From Vicinamibacterales bacterium (GTDB lineage: Bacteria; Acidobacteriota; Vicinamibacteria; Vicinamibacterales; 2-12-FULL-66-21), in NCBI GenBank assembly GCA_036496585.1, contig DASXLB010000060.1:1-64000 (forward strand): a stretch of 64,000 nucleotides of DNA, written 5' to 3'. The notes below the pieces were generated by a model, which had not been told where the DNA came from, ran no database searches, and saw nothing but the letters and a program-made list of their open reading frames with translations. The position numbers and the translations under genes were made by a program. Of the stretch, positions 8,343 to 16,556 are shown in pieces; positions within the stretch are counted from its first letter, which is position 1, and each line of letters opens with the position of its first letter.

Positions 8343-9251
8343 CTACTCCGTGTTGTGGTGGACGTACATCGACTGGATGCCGACGCGGCCGGGTCCGGTC
8401 ATCCGCGCCAGGCTCATCGAGGTGCCGCCGAACCAGCCGCTCGTGAGCGGCTGCAGCTCGACGTCCATCGTGACGCTCGAATCCTTGTAGAGAAAGGCTC
8501 CCGGCTCGACGAGGATGCTCTCGCCAGCCTTGAGCATCCGCTCGAACACGTTGCCGTAGCCGTGCAGGATGAGCATGCCGGGTGTCGTGCCGGTGACGAA
8601 GCGATCCATGAACATCCCCTGGCCGCCGAAGAGGATGTTGCGCAGTCCTTTGACGCGTACGAAGGAATAGCTGATGTGGTGCGAGGCGACCAGGAACGCG
8701 TGTTCGCGCACGTCGAGCTCCATGCCGGGATGGAGCGGCAACACGACGATCTCGCCGGTGGCGTCGCGTGAGAAGGCGACCCGCCCGGGGCCCTGCGCCA
8801 CGCTGATGATGAACGGCATACCGGCGAGCACGCGCTTGAACCCGCCGTCGAGCGCCAGCGTGCCGAGCGGCGTCGCGGCGTCCTTCCACAGCAGGACGTG
8901 GTGCTCGAAGTAGAGGGAATCGCCCGCCGCGAGGTTGACCTCGGCGACCGGGACGATGTCGCCCTCGATCTGGCAGACGCTGTCGCCGAACTGGAATTCG
9001 GTCATGTCTTTCAGGCGAGGCGCCTCACGCCAGCCCGACTCGCTCACCAGATTGCGGAGGGTGAGCGGCGCACCGCAGGTGTGGCACGAGAGCGCGGTGG
9101 CTTCGTTCGTGCTCCGGCACCACTCGCAGGTGATCCGCTCGAGCGGCGCCGCCGCGGGCGGCGGAGGCGCGCCGGCGAGGCGTGTGCCGTCGGCGGCGCA
9201 GAAGTTGTCGCCGTCCGCGACCGGACGCTGACACGTCGGACAGGTGCGCAT
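8343..9251 (-). CDS. AIM24-family protein with two zinc-ribbon motifs (copy 1)
   Basis: The protein has 302 residues. A first Cys cluster at residues 4-18 (CPTC...FC) and a second ribbon near 39-57 (CEWC...CHTCG) precede the AIM24 beta domain, which shows FEHHVLLWKD, GPGRVAFSRDATG and MTGPGRVGIQS. It differs from its downstream neighbour mainly in the additional N-terminal ribbon and a shorter tail. GGAAGGA seven bases before the ATG is a good ribosome site. The zinc-ribbon fusion suggests a scaffold or protein-binding role, which is inference. The gene is first in a two-gene operon and divergent from ligC. Confidence 0.82.
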   Translation of the reverse strand: MRTCPTCQRPVADGDNFCAADGTRLAGAPPPPAAAPLERITCEWCRSTNEATALSCHTCGAPLTLRNLVSESGWREAPRLKDMTEFQFGDSVCQIEGDIVPVAEVNLAAGDSLYFEHHVLLWKDAATPLGTLALDGGFKRVLAGMPFIISVAQGPGRVAFSRDATGEIVVLPLHPGMELDVREHAFLVASHHISYSFVRVKGLRNILFGGQGMFMDRFVTGTTPGMLILHGYGNVFERMLKAGESILVEPGAFLYKDSSVTMDVELQPLTSGWFGGTSMSLARMTGPGRVGIQSMYVHHNTE

Positions 9252-9340
9252 GACTGAATCCTTCCGCGATCGAACGGCCTATAGTAACGCGGGATCGGGC
9301 GGCGCTTGCCAGCCGGCCGTACCGGACGCATCATCGGAGC

Positions 9341-10414
9341 GTGCCCGACTTCCCCATCGCCCCGCCGATCGAGCCGATGCTCTCGAAAGCCGCGGAGGAG
9401 ATTCCCGCCGGCGCGTTTCTCTACGAGCCGAAGTGGGACGGCTTCCGCTCCCTCGTCTTCCGCGGCGGCGGCGGCGTCTACATCCAGAGCCGCGATCTGA
9501 AACCGCTCGATCGCTACTTCCCCGAGCTTCACGACGGCTTGATCGCCGCGCTTCCCGACGGTTGCGTCGTCGATGGCGAGATCGTGATCGCGACGCCGCA
9601 CGGTCTCGACTTCGACCTGCTGCAGATGCGGCTGCATCCGGCAGCCTCGCGCGCCGCGAAGCTCGCGAAAGAGACGCCGTCGGCATTCGTCGCGTTCGAC
9701 CTGCTGGCGGCAGGCAGCGATGATCTGCGCACGCTGCCATTCGAACGGCGGCGCGCCCGACTGGAACAGATGCTCGTGAAAGTGAAGGCGCCGGTGCATC
9801 TGACACCGATGACACGCGACCGCGAGGTCGCGATCGACTGGCTGCAGCGGTTCGAAGGCGCGGGGCTCGATGGCGTGATGGCGAAGCCGGCGAGCGGCAG
9901 CTACGAACCCGGCAAGCGCGCCATGTTCAAGATCAAACACGCCAGGACCGCCGACTGCGTCGTCGCCGGCTTCCGCTGGCACAAGGACAGCGAGGGGACG
10001 CGCGTCGGCTCGCTGCTGCTCGGGCTCTACGACACCACCGGCACGCTGCACCATGTCGGCGTCGCATCGGCGTTCAGCACGAAGACACGTCAGGATCTGG
10101 TCGCCCTGCTCGAGCCGTTTCGAACAGATGCGCTGAAGAATCACCCATGGAGGGAATGGGCCGCACAGGACGGATCGTCCCGCATGCCCGGCGGCCAGAG
10201 CCGGTGGAGCGCCGGCAAGGACCTGTCGTGGGAACCGATCCGCGTCGAACTGGTGTGCGAAGTGAAGTACGACCACATGCAGGGCGACCGCTTCCGCCAC
10301 GCCGCCTTCTTCCAGCGCTGGCGCGCCGACAAGCCACCGTCCGACTGTACCTACGCTCAGCTGGAGGTGACGACGCCGTTCGAGCTGGAGCGGGTGTTCG
10401 GAGCGAGGGGCTGA
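9341..10414 (+). CDS. ligC: ATP-dependent DNA ligase, LigC type
   Basis: The 357-residue protein has the two domains of a minimal ATP-dependent ligase. The nucleotidyltransferase motif KWDGFR contains the adenylated Lys31. Other motifs are VDGEIVI (motif III region), FVAFDLL (IIIa), DGVMAKP (IV) and the KIKHARTADCVVAG stretch (V), followed by the OB-fold. Length and motifs fit mycobacterial LigC rather than the large LigD ligase. It starts with GTG at 9341. The LigD-type polymerase gene follows after 34 bases. In Mycobacterium a LigC gene also sits beside a stand-alone primase-polymerase, and that pair works in gap-filling repair; a similar role is inferred. No Ku gene is in the window. Confidence 0.9.
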   Translation: MPDFPIAPPIEPMLSKAAEEIPAGAFLYEPKWDGFRSLVFRGGGGVYIQSRDLKPLDRYFPELHDGLIAALPDGCVVDGEIVIATPHGLDFDLLQMRLHPAASRAAKLAKETPSAFVAFDLLAAGSDDLRTLPFERRRARLEQMLVKVKAPVHLTPMTRDREVAIDWLQRFEGAGLDGVMAKPASGSYEPGKRAMFKIKHARTADCVVAGFRWHKDSEGTRVGSLLLGLYDTTGTLHHVGVASAFSTKTRQDLVALLEPFRTDALKNHPWREWAAQDGSSRMPGGQSRWSAGKDLSWEPIRVELVCEVKYDHMQGDRFRHAAFFQRWRADKPPSDCTYAQLEVTTPFELERVFGARG

Positions 10415-10436
10415 CGCGGCTGGGCAACGGCGCCGG

Positions 10437-10442
10437 TATGCT
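10437..10442 (+). promoter_or_regulatory. -10 box TATGCT of a possible leaderless ligD-polymerase transcript
   Basis: TATGCT is followed by six bases (GTTGAC) and the GTG start at 10449. It lies between ligC and the polymerase gene and may give the latter its own promoter. Confidence 0.5.
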
Positions 10443-10448
10443 GTTGAC

Positions 10449-11747
10449 GTGCCCGAGTCCGTCACCCTCACCGCGGCCGGACGCGAGATCGCGATCAGCA
10501 ATCCGGAGAAGGTACTCTTCCCCGATGCCGGACACAGCAAGCTGGATCTGGCGCGCTACTACCTGGCCGTGGCGGATGGCGCGCTGCGCGGGGCGGGGAA
10601 CCGGCCGAACGTACTGGTGCGGTATCCCAACGGCATCGGCGGGGAGTACTTCTACCAGAAGCGCGCGCCGACGTCGCGGCCGGACTGGATCGACGTCGTG
10701 TCGCTGTCGTTTCCCTCCGGACGCACCGCCGAGGAAGTCGTCCCTCGCGACGCCGCGGCGCTCGTGTGGATGGCGAATCTCGCCTGCGTCGAGCTCCATC
10801 CGCATCCCGTGCGTGACGACGATCTCGATCATCCTGACGAACTGCGCGTCGATCTCGATCCGGTGCCGGGCGTCGAGTGGCCGCAGATCAGAGACGTCGC
10901 GGCGGTCGTGAAGGCAGCGCTCGACGATGTGGGGCTGACCGGCTGGCCGAAGACGTCGGGCTCGCGCGGCATGCACGTGTTCGTGCGGATCGAACGGCGG
11001 TGGACGTTCGGCGAAGTCCGCCGGGCCGCGCTGGCGCTGGCCCGCGAGGTGGAGCGGCGCGCCCCGGCGCTCGCGACCAGCAAGTGGTGGAAGGAAGAAC
11101 GCCACGGCGTGTTCCTGGACTACAACCAGAACGCGAAAGACCGCACGGTGTGCAGCGCCTATTCCGTGCGGCCGACGCGGGACGCACGCGTGTCAGCGCC
11201 GCTCGCGTGGGACGAGATCGCCGCCTGCGATCCGCGTGACTTCACGCTGGCGACGATGCCGGCGCGCTACGCGACGCTCGGCGATCGTCACGCGGACATC
11301 GATCGCCACGCCGGTTCGCTCGAGGCGTTGCTGGATCTGTCGGCGCGGCACGAGCGCGAGGGGCTCGGCGACGCGCCGTGGCCGCCGCATTACCGCAAGC
11401 AGCCCGGCGAAGCGCCGCGCGTCGCGCCGTCGCGGCGGCGCGAGCCGAAGTTTCCGTTGATCAGCATCGGCCGCGCGCGCGACAGGACCGACGCGATGGC
11501 GGGTTTCGAGCGCTGGCAGGCGCGCCACCCGGAGGCGGCGGCGCACCTGCAGCCGGCCGACGTGCTCGTCGACCGCGAACGAGGCCGCTACCGTACGTGG
11601 ACGCGCGTCCGCCTCAACCTGCAGCACGTACCCGATGAGCTTCGCCCACCGCAGGAACCGCTCGACCCCGACGAAGATCCGGCGTCGGACTGGGTCCGCG
11701 GAGCGACTGCAAGGCGCCCACGCTCGACGCGCCGCGATCCTTCGTGA
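10449..11747 (+). CDS. LigD-type primase-polymerase (PolDom)
   Basis: The protein has 432 residues from the GTG at 10449. It matches the archaeo-eukaryotic primase-like polymerase domain of bacterial LigD. The catalytic acidic pair is D135-L-D137 (RVDLDPVPG), the nucleotide-binding segment is SGSRGMHV (170-177), and the third metal ligand is likely D224 in FLDYNQNA. After about residue 300 there is an extra, Arg/Pro-rich C-terminal part of about 130 residues not typical of the core domain. No ligase or nuclease domain is fused. It is expected to add nucleotides at gaps or double-strand ends together with LigC. Its stop codon lies inside the first unit of a short tandem repeat. Confidence 0.88.
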   Translation: MPESVTLTAAGREIAISNPEKVLFPDAGHSKLDLARYYLAVADGALRGAGNRPNVLVRYPNGIGGEYFYQKRAPTSRPDWIDVVSLSFPSGRTAEEVVPRDAAALVWMANLACVELHPHPVRDDDLDHPDELRVDLDPVPGVEWPQIRDVAAVVKAALDDVGLTGWPKTSGSRGMHVFVRIERRWTFGEVRRAALALAREVERRAPALATSKWWKEERHGVFLDYNQNAKDRTVCSAYSVRPTRDARVSAPLAWDEIAACDPRDFTLATMPARYATLGDRHADIDRHAGSLEALLDLSARHEREGLGDAPWPPHYRKQPGEAPRVAPSRRREPKFPLISIGRARDRTDAMAGFERWQARHPEAAAHLQPADVLVDRERGRYRTWTRVRLNLQHVPDELRPPQEPLDPDEDPASDWVRGATARRPRSTRRDPS

Positions 11748-11826
11748 ACCTCCGCGATCCTTCGTGAACTCCGCGATCCTTCGTGAACTTCGCGATCCTT
11801 CGTGAACTTCTCTATCCTTCGCTCCT
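11734..11826. repeat. Tandem TCCTTCGTGAAC repeats
   Basis: Four units of 19-20 bases with core GCGATCCTTCGTGAAC start at 11734, 11754, 11773 and 11792, followed by degenerate TATCCTTC and CTCCTTCG. The first unit supplies the last codons and the TGA stop of the polymerase gene. Units abut with no spacers. Related TCCTTC/GAAGGA runs occur at 28130-28156 and 58825-58858. Confidence 0.85.
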
Positions 11827-11859
11827 TCGATCGCATAACATGCACACCGAGGAGGATGG

Positions 11860-12531
11860 ATGGCTCTAACACGGGCCGTAGCTGCCGCAGGCTTGCTCGC
11901 CTCGGCTCTGTCGGCGGCCTGCGGCAGTGCGCCGCCCGCGAAACCCGTTCAGGCCGGGCCGGCCGCGCCAGGCCCACAGGCAACGCTCGGCCCAGGGCTG
12001 CACGCGACCCCGCCAAGCCTCGGTCAATATCCCTTCAGCGACGCGGACATCGATTTCATGTCAGGCATGATTCCGCATCATGCCCAGGCGGTGATCATGG
12101 CCGGTTGGTGCGATTCTCACGGCGCGCGCAAGGATGTCGCGACGCTCTGCGGCCGGATCGTCGTGGCGCAGCGCGATGAGATCAAGCTGATGCAGCAGTG
12201 GCTGTCCGATCGCGGCCAGGCGGTGCCCGACGGCACGTCGACGAAGCATCACATGAAAATGCCCAATGGCATGGAGCACGACATGCTCATGCCCGGCATG
12301 CTGACCGACGAACAGATGGCGGCGCTCGATCGCGCGCGCGGCCCCGAGTTCGATCGGCTCTTCCTCGAAGGCATGATCGGCCACCATCAGGGCGCCATCG
12401 ACATGGTCGACGTGCTCTTCAAGGGCTACGGCGCGGCGCAGGACGAGACCGTCTTCAAATTCGCCAACGACGTCCAGGCCGATCAGGCCGTCGAGATCAG
12501 CGTCATGAAAGACATGCTCCAGCGCGAGTAG
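11860..12531 (+). CDS. DUF305 lipoprotein, putative metal-binding
   Basis: The protein has 223 residues. A lipoprotein signal ends with the lipobox LSAAC (Cys21), followed by a Pro/Ala linker. Two copies of the DUF305 helical unit follow, each opening with the hallmark HH motif: MIPHHAQAV (H73-H74) and MIGHHQGAI. A Met/His-rich stretch with KHHMKM and HDMLMPGM lies between them. DUF305 proteins have a ferritin-like helical fold and are often found with copper-handling genes; copper binding here is inferred from the Met/His content. GAGGAGG precedes the ATG. The LVIVD lipoprotein gene follows 60 bases downstream on the same strand. Confidence 0.85.
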   Translation: MALTRAVAAAGLLASALSAACGSAPPAKPVQAGPAAPGPQATLGPGLHATPPSLGQYPFSDADIDFMSGMIPHHAQAVIMAGWCDSHGARKDVATLCGRIVVAQRDEIKLMQQWLSDRGQAVPDGTSTKHHMKMPNGMEHDMLMPGMLTDEQMAALDRARGPEFDRLFLEGMIGHHQGAIDMVDVLFKGYGAAQDETVFKFANDVQADQAVEISVMKDMLQRE

Positions 12532-12591
12532 CGGAGCGCTGGGCGCGGAGACCGAACGGTTCAACAGCGGAAGCAGGAGAAAGGTAAAGAG

Positions 12592-14748
12592 ATGTCACGG
12601 ATCACAGGGACACTCACGGCCGGCGCTCTGGCGATGGTGATCGCCGCGTGCGGCAGTTCGTCGACCACGAGCAAACCGCCGGCGACGGCGCCGGCGAAAC
12701 CGGCGGCCGCGCCTGCCGCACAGCAGCCGGCGCCAGCCGCTGCGCAGCCGGCCGCCGCACCAGCGGCGGGCCAGCCAGCCGCCGCACCGGCGGACGCCGC
12801 CGCCGCTCCGGCCGGCCGAGGCGGACGCGGCACTCCGCCGCCGCCGCCGCCCGCACCGCCCAAGGTGATGCCGAAACCTGTGACTCCGATCGTGTCGGCC
12901 ACAGTCCCCACGCCCGATCCGCGCGTCGGCCTCAAGGCCGGCTGGTGGGACGCCGGGCAGGCCGCCTGGAACATGAACATGATCTCGTCGACGCCGCCGA
13001 GCGAGAACTCGCTGGGCAGGACGCCCGACGGAAAGCCGATCAAGTGGGGGGATCCGAACGCCCGTCCCGCCACGCACTCGGACCTTGCCTTCACCGGCAA
13101 GTACACGGTGCAGGGGCACTACAACGGCTTCGACATCTACGACATCTCCAATCCCGAGGAGCCGGCGCTGGCGCAGGTCTTCTCCTGCCCCGCCTCGCAG
13201 AACGACGTCTCCGTCTACAAGAACCTGCTCTTCATGTCGTCGGAAGCGACCGGCAGCCGCGCCGACTGCGCCTTCGGCGGCGTCCCGGAACCGGTGAGCA
13301 AGGAACGCGTCCGCGGCATCCGGATCTTCGACATCTCGAACATGAAGATCCCGAAGCTGGTGACGACGGTCCAGACGTGCCGCGGCTCGCACACGCACAC
13401 GGTCGTGACGCAGCCGGGGGACAACGACAACGTCTACATCTACGTGTCGGGGACGGCCGGCGTGCGCTCGCCGGACGAGCTGCCGGGCTGCTCCGACGGC
13501 GGCATCGACGATCCCAACACCGCGCGGTTCCGGCTCGAAGTGATCAAAGTGCCGCTGGCCGCGCCGCAGAACGCGGCGATTGCCAGCTCGCCACGCATCT
13601 TCAACATGCTGCCGGTGCCGCCCCGCAATCCGGAGCGTGACCTAGTAAGCGGCCGTGCCGGCGCGCCCCCTGCGGCCGGTGCCCCAGGCGCCGCTGCTGC
13701 CCCTCCGGCCGGTGCCCCGGTCGCTGCAGCGCCCCCTGCCGGTGCCCCCGGCGCGCCGGCGGCGGCTGGCGCAGCCGCTGGTGGACGCGGACGCGGCAAT
13801 CAGGGACCGCCCACTGGGCCGAACCAGTGCCATGACATCACGGTGTATCCGGAGATCGGTCTCGCGGGCGGCGCCTGCGCCGGCCTTGGGCTGCTGCTCG
13901 ACATCCGCGACGTCATCAATCCGAAGCGGCTCGACTTCGCGGCCGACGCCAACATGTCCTTCTGGCATTCGGCGACGTTCAGCAACGACGGCAGCAAGGT
14001 CCTGTTCAGCGACGAGTGGGGCGGCGGCGGCGCACCGCGGTGCCGCGCGACCGACAAGCTCGAGTGGGGTGCCGACGCGCTCTTCACCATCGAGAACGGC
14101 AAGCTGAAGTTCCACAGCTATTACAAGATGCCGGCCGCGCAGACCGATCAGGAGAACTGCGTCGCGCACAACGGATCGCTGATTCCGATCCCGGGCCGCG
14201 AAGTGATGGTGCAGTCCTGGTACCAGGGCGGCGTCTCGGTCTTCGACTGGACGGACGTCGATCATCCGAAAGAAGTCGCGTTCTACGATCGTGGTCCGCT
14301 CGCGGCCGATCGGATGATCAGCGGCGGCACCTGGTCGGCCTACTGGTACAACGGGGTCATCGTCAGCTCAGAGATCGCCCGCGGCCTCGACATCTACGAG
14401 CTGCTGCCGAGCCCGCTCATCTCGAAGAACGAGCTCGACGCCGCCAAGACGGTCAAGATGACGACCTGGAATCCCCAGGACCAGCAGAAGTTCGTCTGGC
14501 CGCCCAGCTTCGCGCTGTCGCGCGCCTACCTCGATCAGCTCGAACGCTCGAAGGGACTCGCGACCGACACGATCGCGTCCACCCGCACCGCTCTCGATCG
14601 CGCCGAGCGCGCCAAGGGGGCCCCGCGCAAGACGGCGTTGACCGACCTGGCGACGAAGCTGACCGCTTCGGCCGCCTCGGCGGGCGACCCGGCGAAGGTG
14701 AAGACGCTCACCGCGTCAGTCACCGACCTCGCCGGCGCGACGAAGTAG
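12592..14748 (+). CDS. LVIVD-repeat-like secreted lipoprotein with Pro/Ala-rich regions
   Basis: The protein has 718 residues. A lipobox AAC sets Cys20 as the likely lipidated residue. Residues about 25-100 are a low-complexity Ala/Pro linker, and a second such region lies at about 352-402. Between and after them are beta-propeller-like repeats of the LVIVD kind, recognisable by phrases such as YNGFDIYDISNPEEPA, IRIFDISNMKIPKL and VSVFDWTDVDHPKEVAFYD. The C-terminal 100 residues are helical. Proteins like this are common in soil bacteria without a known function. GGAGAAAGG precedes the ATG. It follows the DUF305 gene and ends at a strong terminator. Confidence 0.75.
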   Translation: MSRITGTLTAGALAMVIAACGSSSTTSKPPATAPAKPAAAPAAQQPAPAAAQPAAAPAAGQPAAAPADAAAAPAGRGGRGTPPPPPPAPPKVMPKPVTPIVSATVPTPDPRVGLKAGWWDAGQAAWNMNMISSTPPSENSLGRTPDGKPIKWGDPNARPATHSDLAFTGKYTVQGHYNGFDIYDISNPEEPALAQVFSCPASQNDVSVYKNLLFMSSEATGSRADCAFGGVPEPVSKERVRGIRIFDISNMKIPKLVTTVQTCRGSHTHTVVTQPGDNDNVYIYVSGTAGVRSPDELPGCSDGGIDDPNTARFRLEVIKVPLAAPQNAAIASSPRIFNMLPVPPRNPERDLVSGRAGAPPAAGAPGAAAAPPAGAPVAAAPPAGAPGAPAAAGAAAGGRGRGNQGPPTGPNQCHDITVYPEIGLAGGACAGLGLLLDIRDVINPKRLDFAADANMSFWHSATFSNDGSKVLFSDEWGGGGAPRCRATDKLEWGADALFTIENGKLKFHSYYKMPAAQTDQENCVAHNGSLIPIPGREVMVQSWYQGGVSVFDWTDVDHPKEVAFYDRGPLAADRMISGGTWSAYWYNGVIVSSEIARGLDIYELLPSPLISKNELDAAKTVKMTTWNPQDQQKFVWPPSFALSRAYLDQLERSKGLATDTIASTRTALDRAERAKGAPRKTALTDLATKLTASAASAGDPAKVKTLTASVTDLAGATK

Positions 14749-14796
14749 CGTTCGTACCCGGCGCGGCTGAAACAGGCCGACAGCGCTGACACGAAA

Positions 14797-14824
14797 GGCG
14801 ACCACGGTCACGTGGTCGCCTTTT
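14797..14824. terminator. Strong bidirectional intrinsic terminator
   Basis: A perfect 10-bp stem, GGCGACCACG (14797-14806) with CGTGGTCGCC (14811-14820), closes a GTCA loop. TTTT follows on the plus strand and AAA precedes it, giving a U-run on the other strand. It separates the LVIVD gene from the convergent Rieske gene. Confidence 0.85.
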
Positions 14825-14864
14825 GTGTTGATGCCGGCTGCCGTGCCGGTCGCGCTCGACGCCG

Positions 14865-15344
14865 CTACAGCGTGACCTCGGCCGCGCTCCAGCCGTGCGA
14901 GTCCTTGTCCGATTGGAAGACATGCGCGGTGTCGACGTGGACCACGTTGCCGTCCTTGCGGATCGGCATCCGATCCATGTTGCGCGTCGCGCGGCCGCTG
15001 ACGTGGGTCCCGTCGGCGGTGTAGTGCGAGTCGTGCTTGGTGCACTCGAACTGGTTGTGCTGCGGCACCCACTTGACCGCCGCGTTCTGATGCGGACACG
15101 AGAGGGCAAACGCATAAACATGGCCGCCGGCGCGGACCAGGATGACCTGCGCGCCGCGATCGACGGTGACACCGTCGGCGGCAGGGATCGGATACATGCG
15201 GTCGTCGCCGGCCTGGACGCCATCGACGAGGGTCACCGGTGCGGCAAGCACCTCGCGTGATATCCCGAGCGCCGCCAGCGCGCCGGCGAAGCAGCCGATC
15301 GTCTGGACGAACGCCCGACGGGACTCGTCGTCGGGGGTTTTCAT
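14865..15344 (-). CDS. Rieske [2Fe-2S] protein with Tat-like signal
   Basis: The protein has 159 residues from the ATG at 15344; a TTG at 15353 overlapping the upstream stop is an alternative. The N-terminus SRRAFVQ followed by a hydrophobic segment is a twin-arginine export signal. The Rieske cluster motifs are CPH (C83, H85) and CTKH (C101, H104), so the domain can bind a [2Fe-2S] cluster. The usual disulfide cysteines of bc1 Rieske proteins are not evident, so it is closer to the arsenite oxidase or ferredoxin-like subgroup. It is the last gene of a three-gene unit with two small membrane proteins, suggesting a periplasmic electron-transfer role, which is inferred. Confidence 0.85.
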   Translation of the reverse strand: MKTPDDESRRAFVQTIGCFAGALAALGISREVLAAPVTLVDGVQAGDDRMYPIPAADGVTVDRGAQVILVRAGGHVYAFALSCPHQNAAVKWVPQHNQFECTKHDSHYTADGTHVSGRATRNMDRMPIRKDGNVVHVDTAHVFQSDKDSHGWSAAEVTL

Positions 15345-15349
15345 CCGCG

Positions 15350-15832
15350 TCAAATGTTCGGCAGGCCTGCTCCCGCCAGCGTCGTGAGAAACCAGAGCGC
15401 CAGACTGAGCCCGGCGGTCCAGCGGAGCGTCCGCCGTGTGCGATCGTCCGGCTCCGGCACGCCGCTGCCGACCCGGACGAGGATCGCCCCGTTGATCATC
15501 AGCAGCGCGACCATGCCCATCTTCAGCCAGAACAGCTTCGACACGGCGTAGGTAGCGGCGTCGGCGGCGAACAGCAGCACGCCGCTCGCGATCACGCAGG
15601 TCAGGCCGACGATGACGACGCGGTGGGTGTTGTGGATGGCGACGAGCTCCTGACGGGTTACGGCGAGGCCGCGGCGCGTCGCCTTCAGCGTCGCGCGATC
15701 GGCCGCAACCGCGGCGCCGCCGCCGCCGACGAGCCCGGCGACGTGCACAAACGAGACGAGCGTGCGCAGGACGGACGAGCCGCTGTAGAGCGCGGCCCAG
15801 CTCGACGTCAGATGCGAAACAAACGGCGGCAT
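15350..15832 (-). CDS. Four-helix membrane protein of unknown function
   Basis: The preferred ATG at 15832, preceded by GGAGGC, gives 160 residues; the start lies just inside the end of the upstream gene. Four hydrophobic helices lie at about 24-44, 67-90, 98-118 and 137-155. His30 in helix 1 and H67/H70 at the start of helix 2 are the only membrane-located histidines. The layout is CopD- or cytochrome-like, but no family is recognised with confidence. The gene overlaps its upstream neighbour and is followed at once by the Rieske gene, so the three products are probably made together. Confidence 0.7.
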   Translation of the reverse strand: MPPFVSHLTSSWAALYSGSSVLRTLVSFVHVAGLVGGGGAAVAADRATLKATRRGLAVTRQELVAIHNTHRVVIVGLTCVIASGVLLFAADAATYAVSKLFWLKMGMVALLMINGAILVRVGSGVPEPDDRTRRTLRWTAGLSLALWFLTTLAGAGLPNI

Positions 15833-15836
15833 GATC

Positions 15837-16430
15837 TTACTTGCCTCCAAACAACATCATCAGATATCCGACCGTGCCGATGCCGATCGACGTGAACGCG
15901 ACGGCGCGGTGCGTGCTCGCACTGCTCGGACCGGACTCGAGCTCGGTCCGCCCGTTGGGAGCGAACGCCGGCGTAATCGCGAAGCCGGCGCCGGACGCGA
16001 GCATGAGGATCGCGTGGACCGTCCGGCGCGTGTGCCCGTTGGGATCCTTCTTCGCCTCCAGCAGGTTCATCACACCCGTCACCGCCTGCAGGCCGTAGAG
16101 ACCGACGATCGCGGTGCCGACCGCGACGTGCGCGCCCTTCTTGCTGTCCGAGGGATTGTTGTAGAGCGACTGACCGAGCGCGAACTCGGTCGCAAACAGC
16201 GGCAGCGTGGCGAAAGCCGCGTATTTGTGGATCTTCGCCCGTGTCTTGTAGCCGTCGCTGTACTCGAAGGCGATCTTCCGCGGCGCCGGCGACTGCGGGT
16301 CGTCGTCGGCCAGCGGTGCCTCCGCCGCGGTGACCGCGATCGCGGCGTGGAGCGGACCGTCCGCCTGCGCGGCCGCGCGGTGTGCGGGAACGATCAGGCA
16401 CGCGACCGCTATGGCAAGCACTGTGCGCAT
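15837..16430 (-). CDS. Exported membrane protein with b561-like histidine pattern
   Basis: The ATG at 16430 gives 197 residues with a cleavable-looking signal peptide ending near AAAQA. Four hydrophobic helices follow at about 69-89, 101-123, 138-157 and 175-194. Each is entered by one histidine: H68, H101, H139 and H174. With alternating topology, H68/H139 lie on one membrane face and H101/H174 on the other, which is how cytochrome b561-type proteins hold two hemes. Heme binding is inferred from this pattern only. It is first in the unit with the 160-residue membrane protein and the Rieske protein. Confidence 0.68.
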   Translation of the reverse strand: MRTVLAIAVACLIVPAHRAAAQADGPLHAAIAVTAAEAPLADDDPQSPAPRKIAFEYSDGYKTRAKIHKYAAFATLPLFATEFALGQSLYNNPSDSKKGAHVAVGTAIVGLYGLQAVTGVMNLLEAKKDPNGHTRRTVHAILMLASGAGFAITPAFAPNGRTELESGPSSASTHRAVAFTSIGIGTVGYLMMLFGGK

Positions 16431-16556
16431 CTCTATTCGGGAAGCAAATGGGCTGCCACGCGAATTCCCGCGATCCGTGCACGATCGGCTTGATGGGTCA
16501 TCTCGACAGGACAACTGTGGTCATCCGCGGCGGACGGAGAACGTAAAATTGTGGCT

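Noticed and set aside
11734-11826. Possible CRISPR-like or phage attachment repeats
   Set aside because: Units of 19-20 bases abut directly and are simple GAAGGA-type slippage repeats; no integrase or spacer is present.
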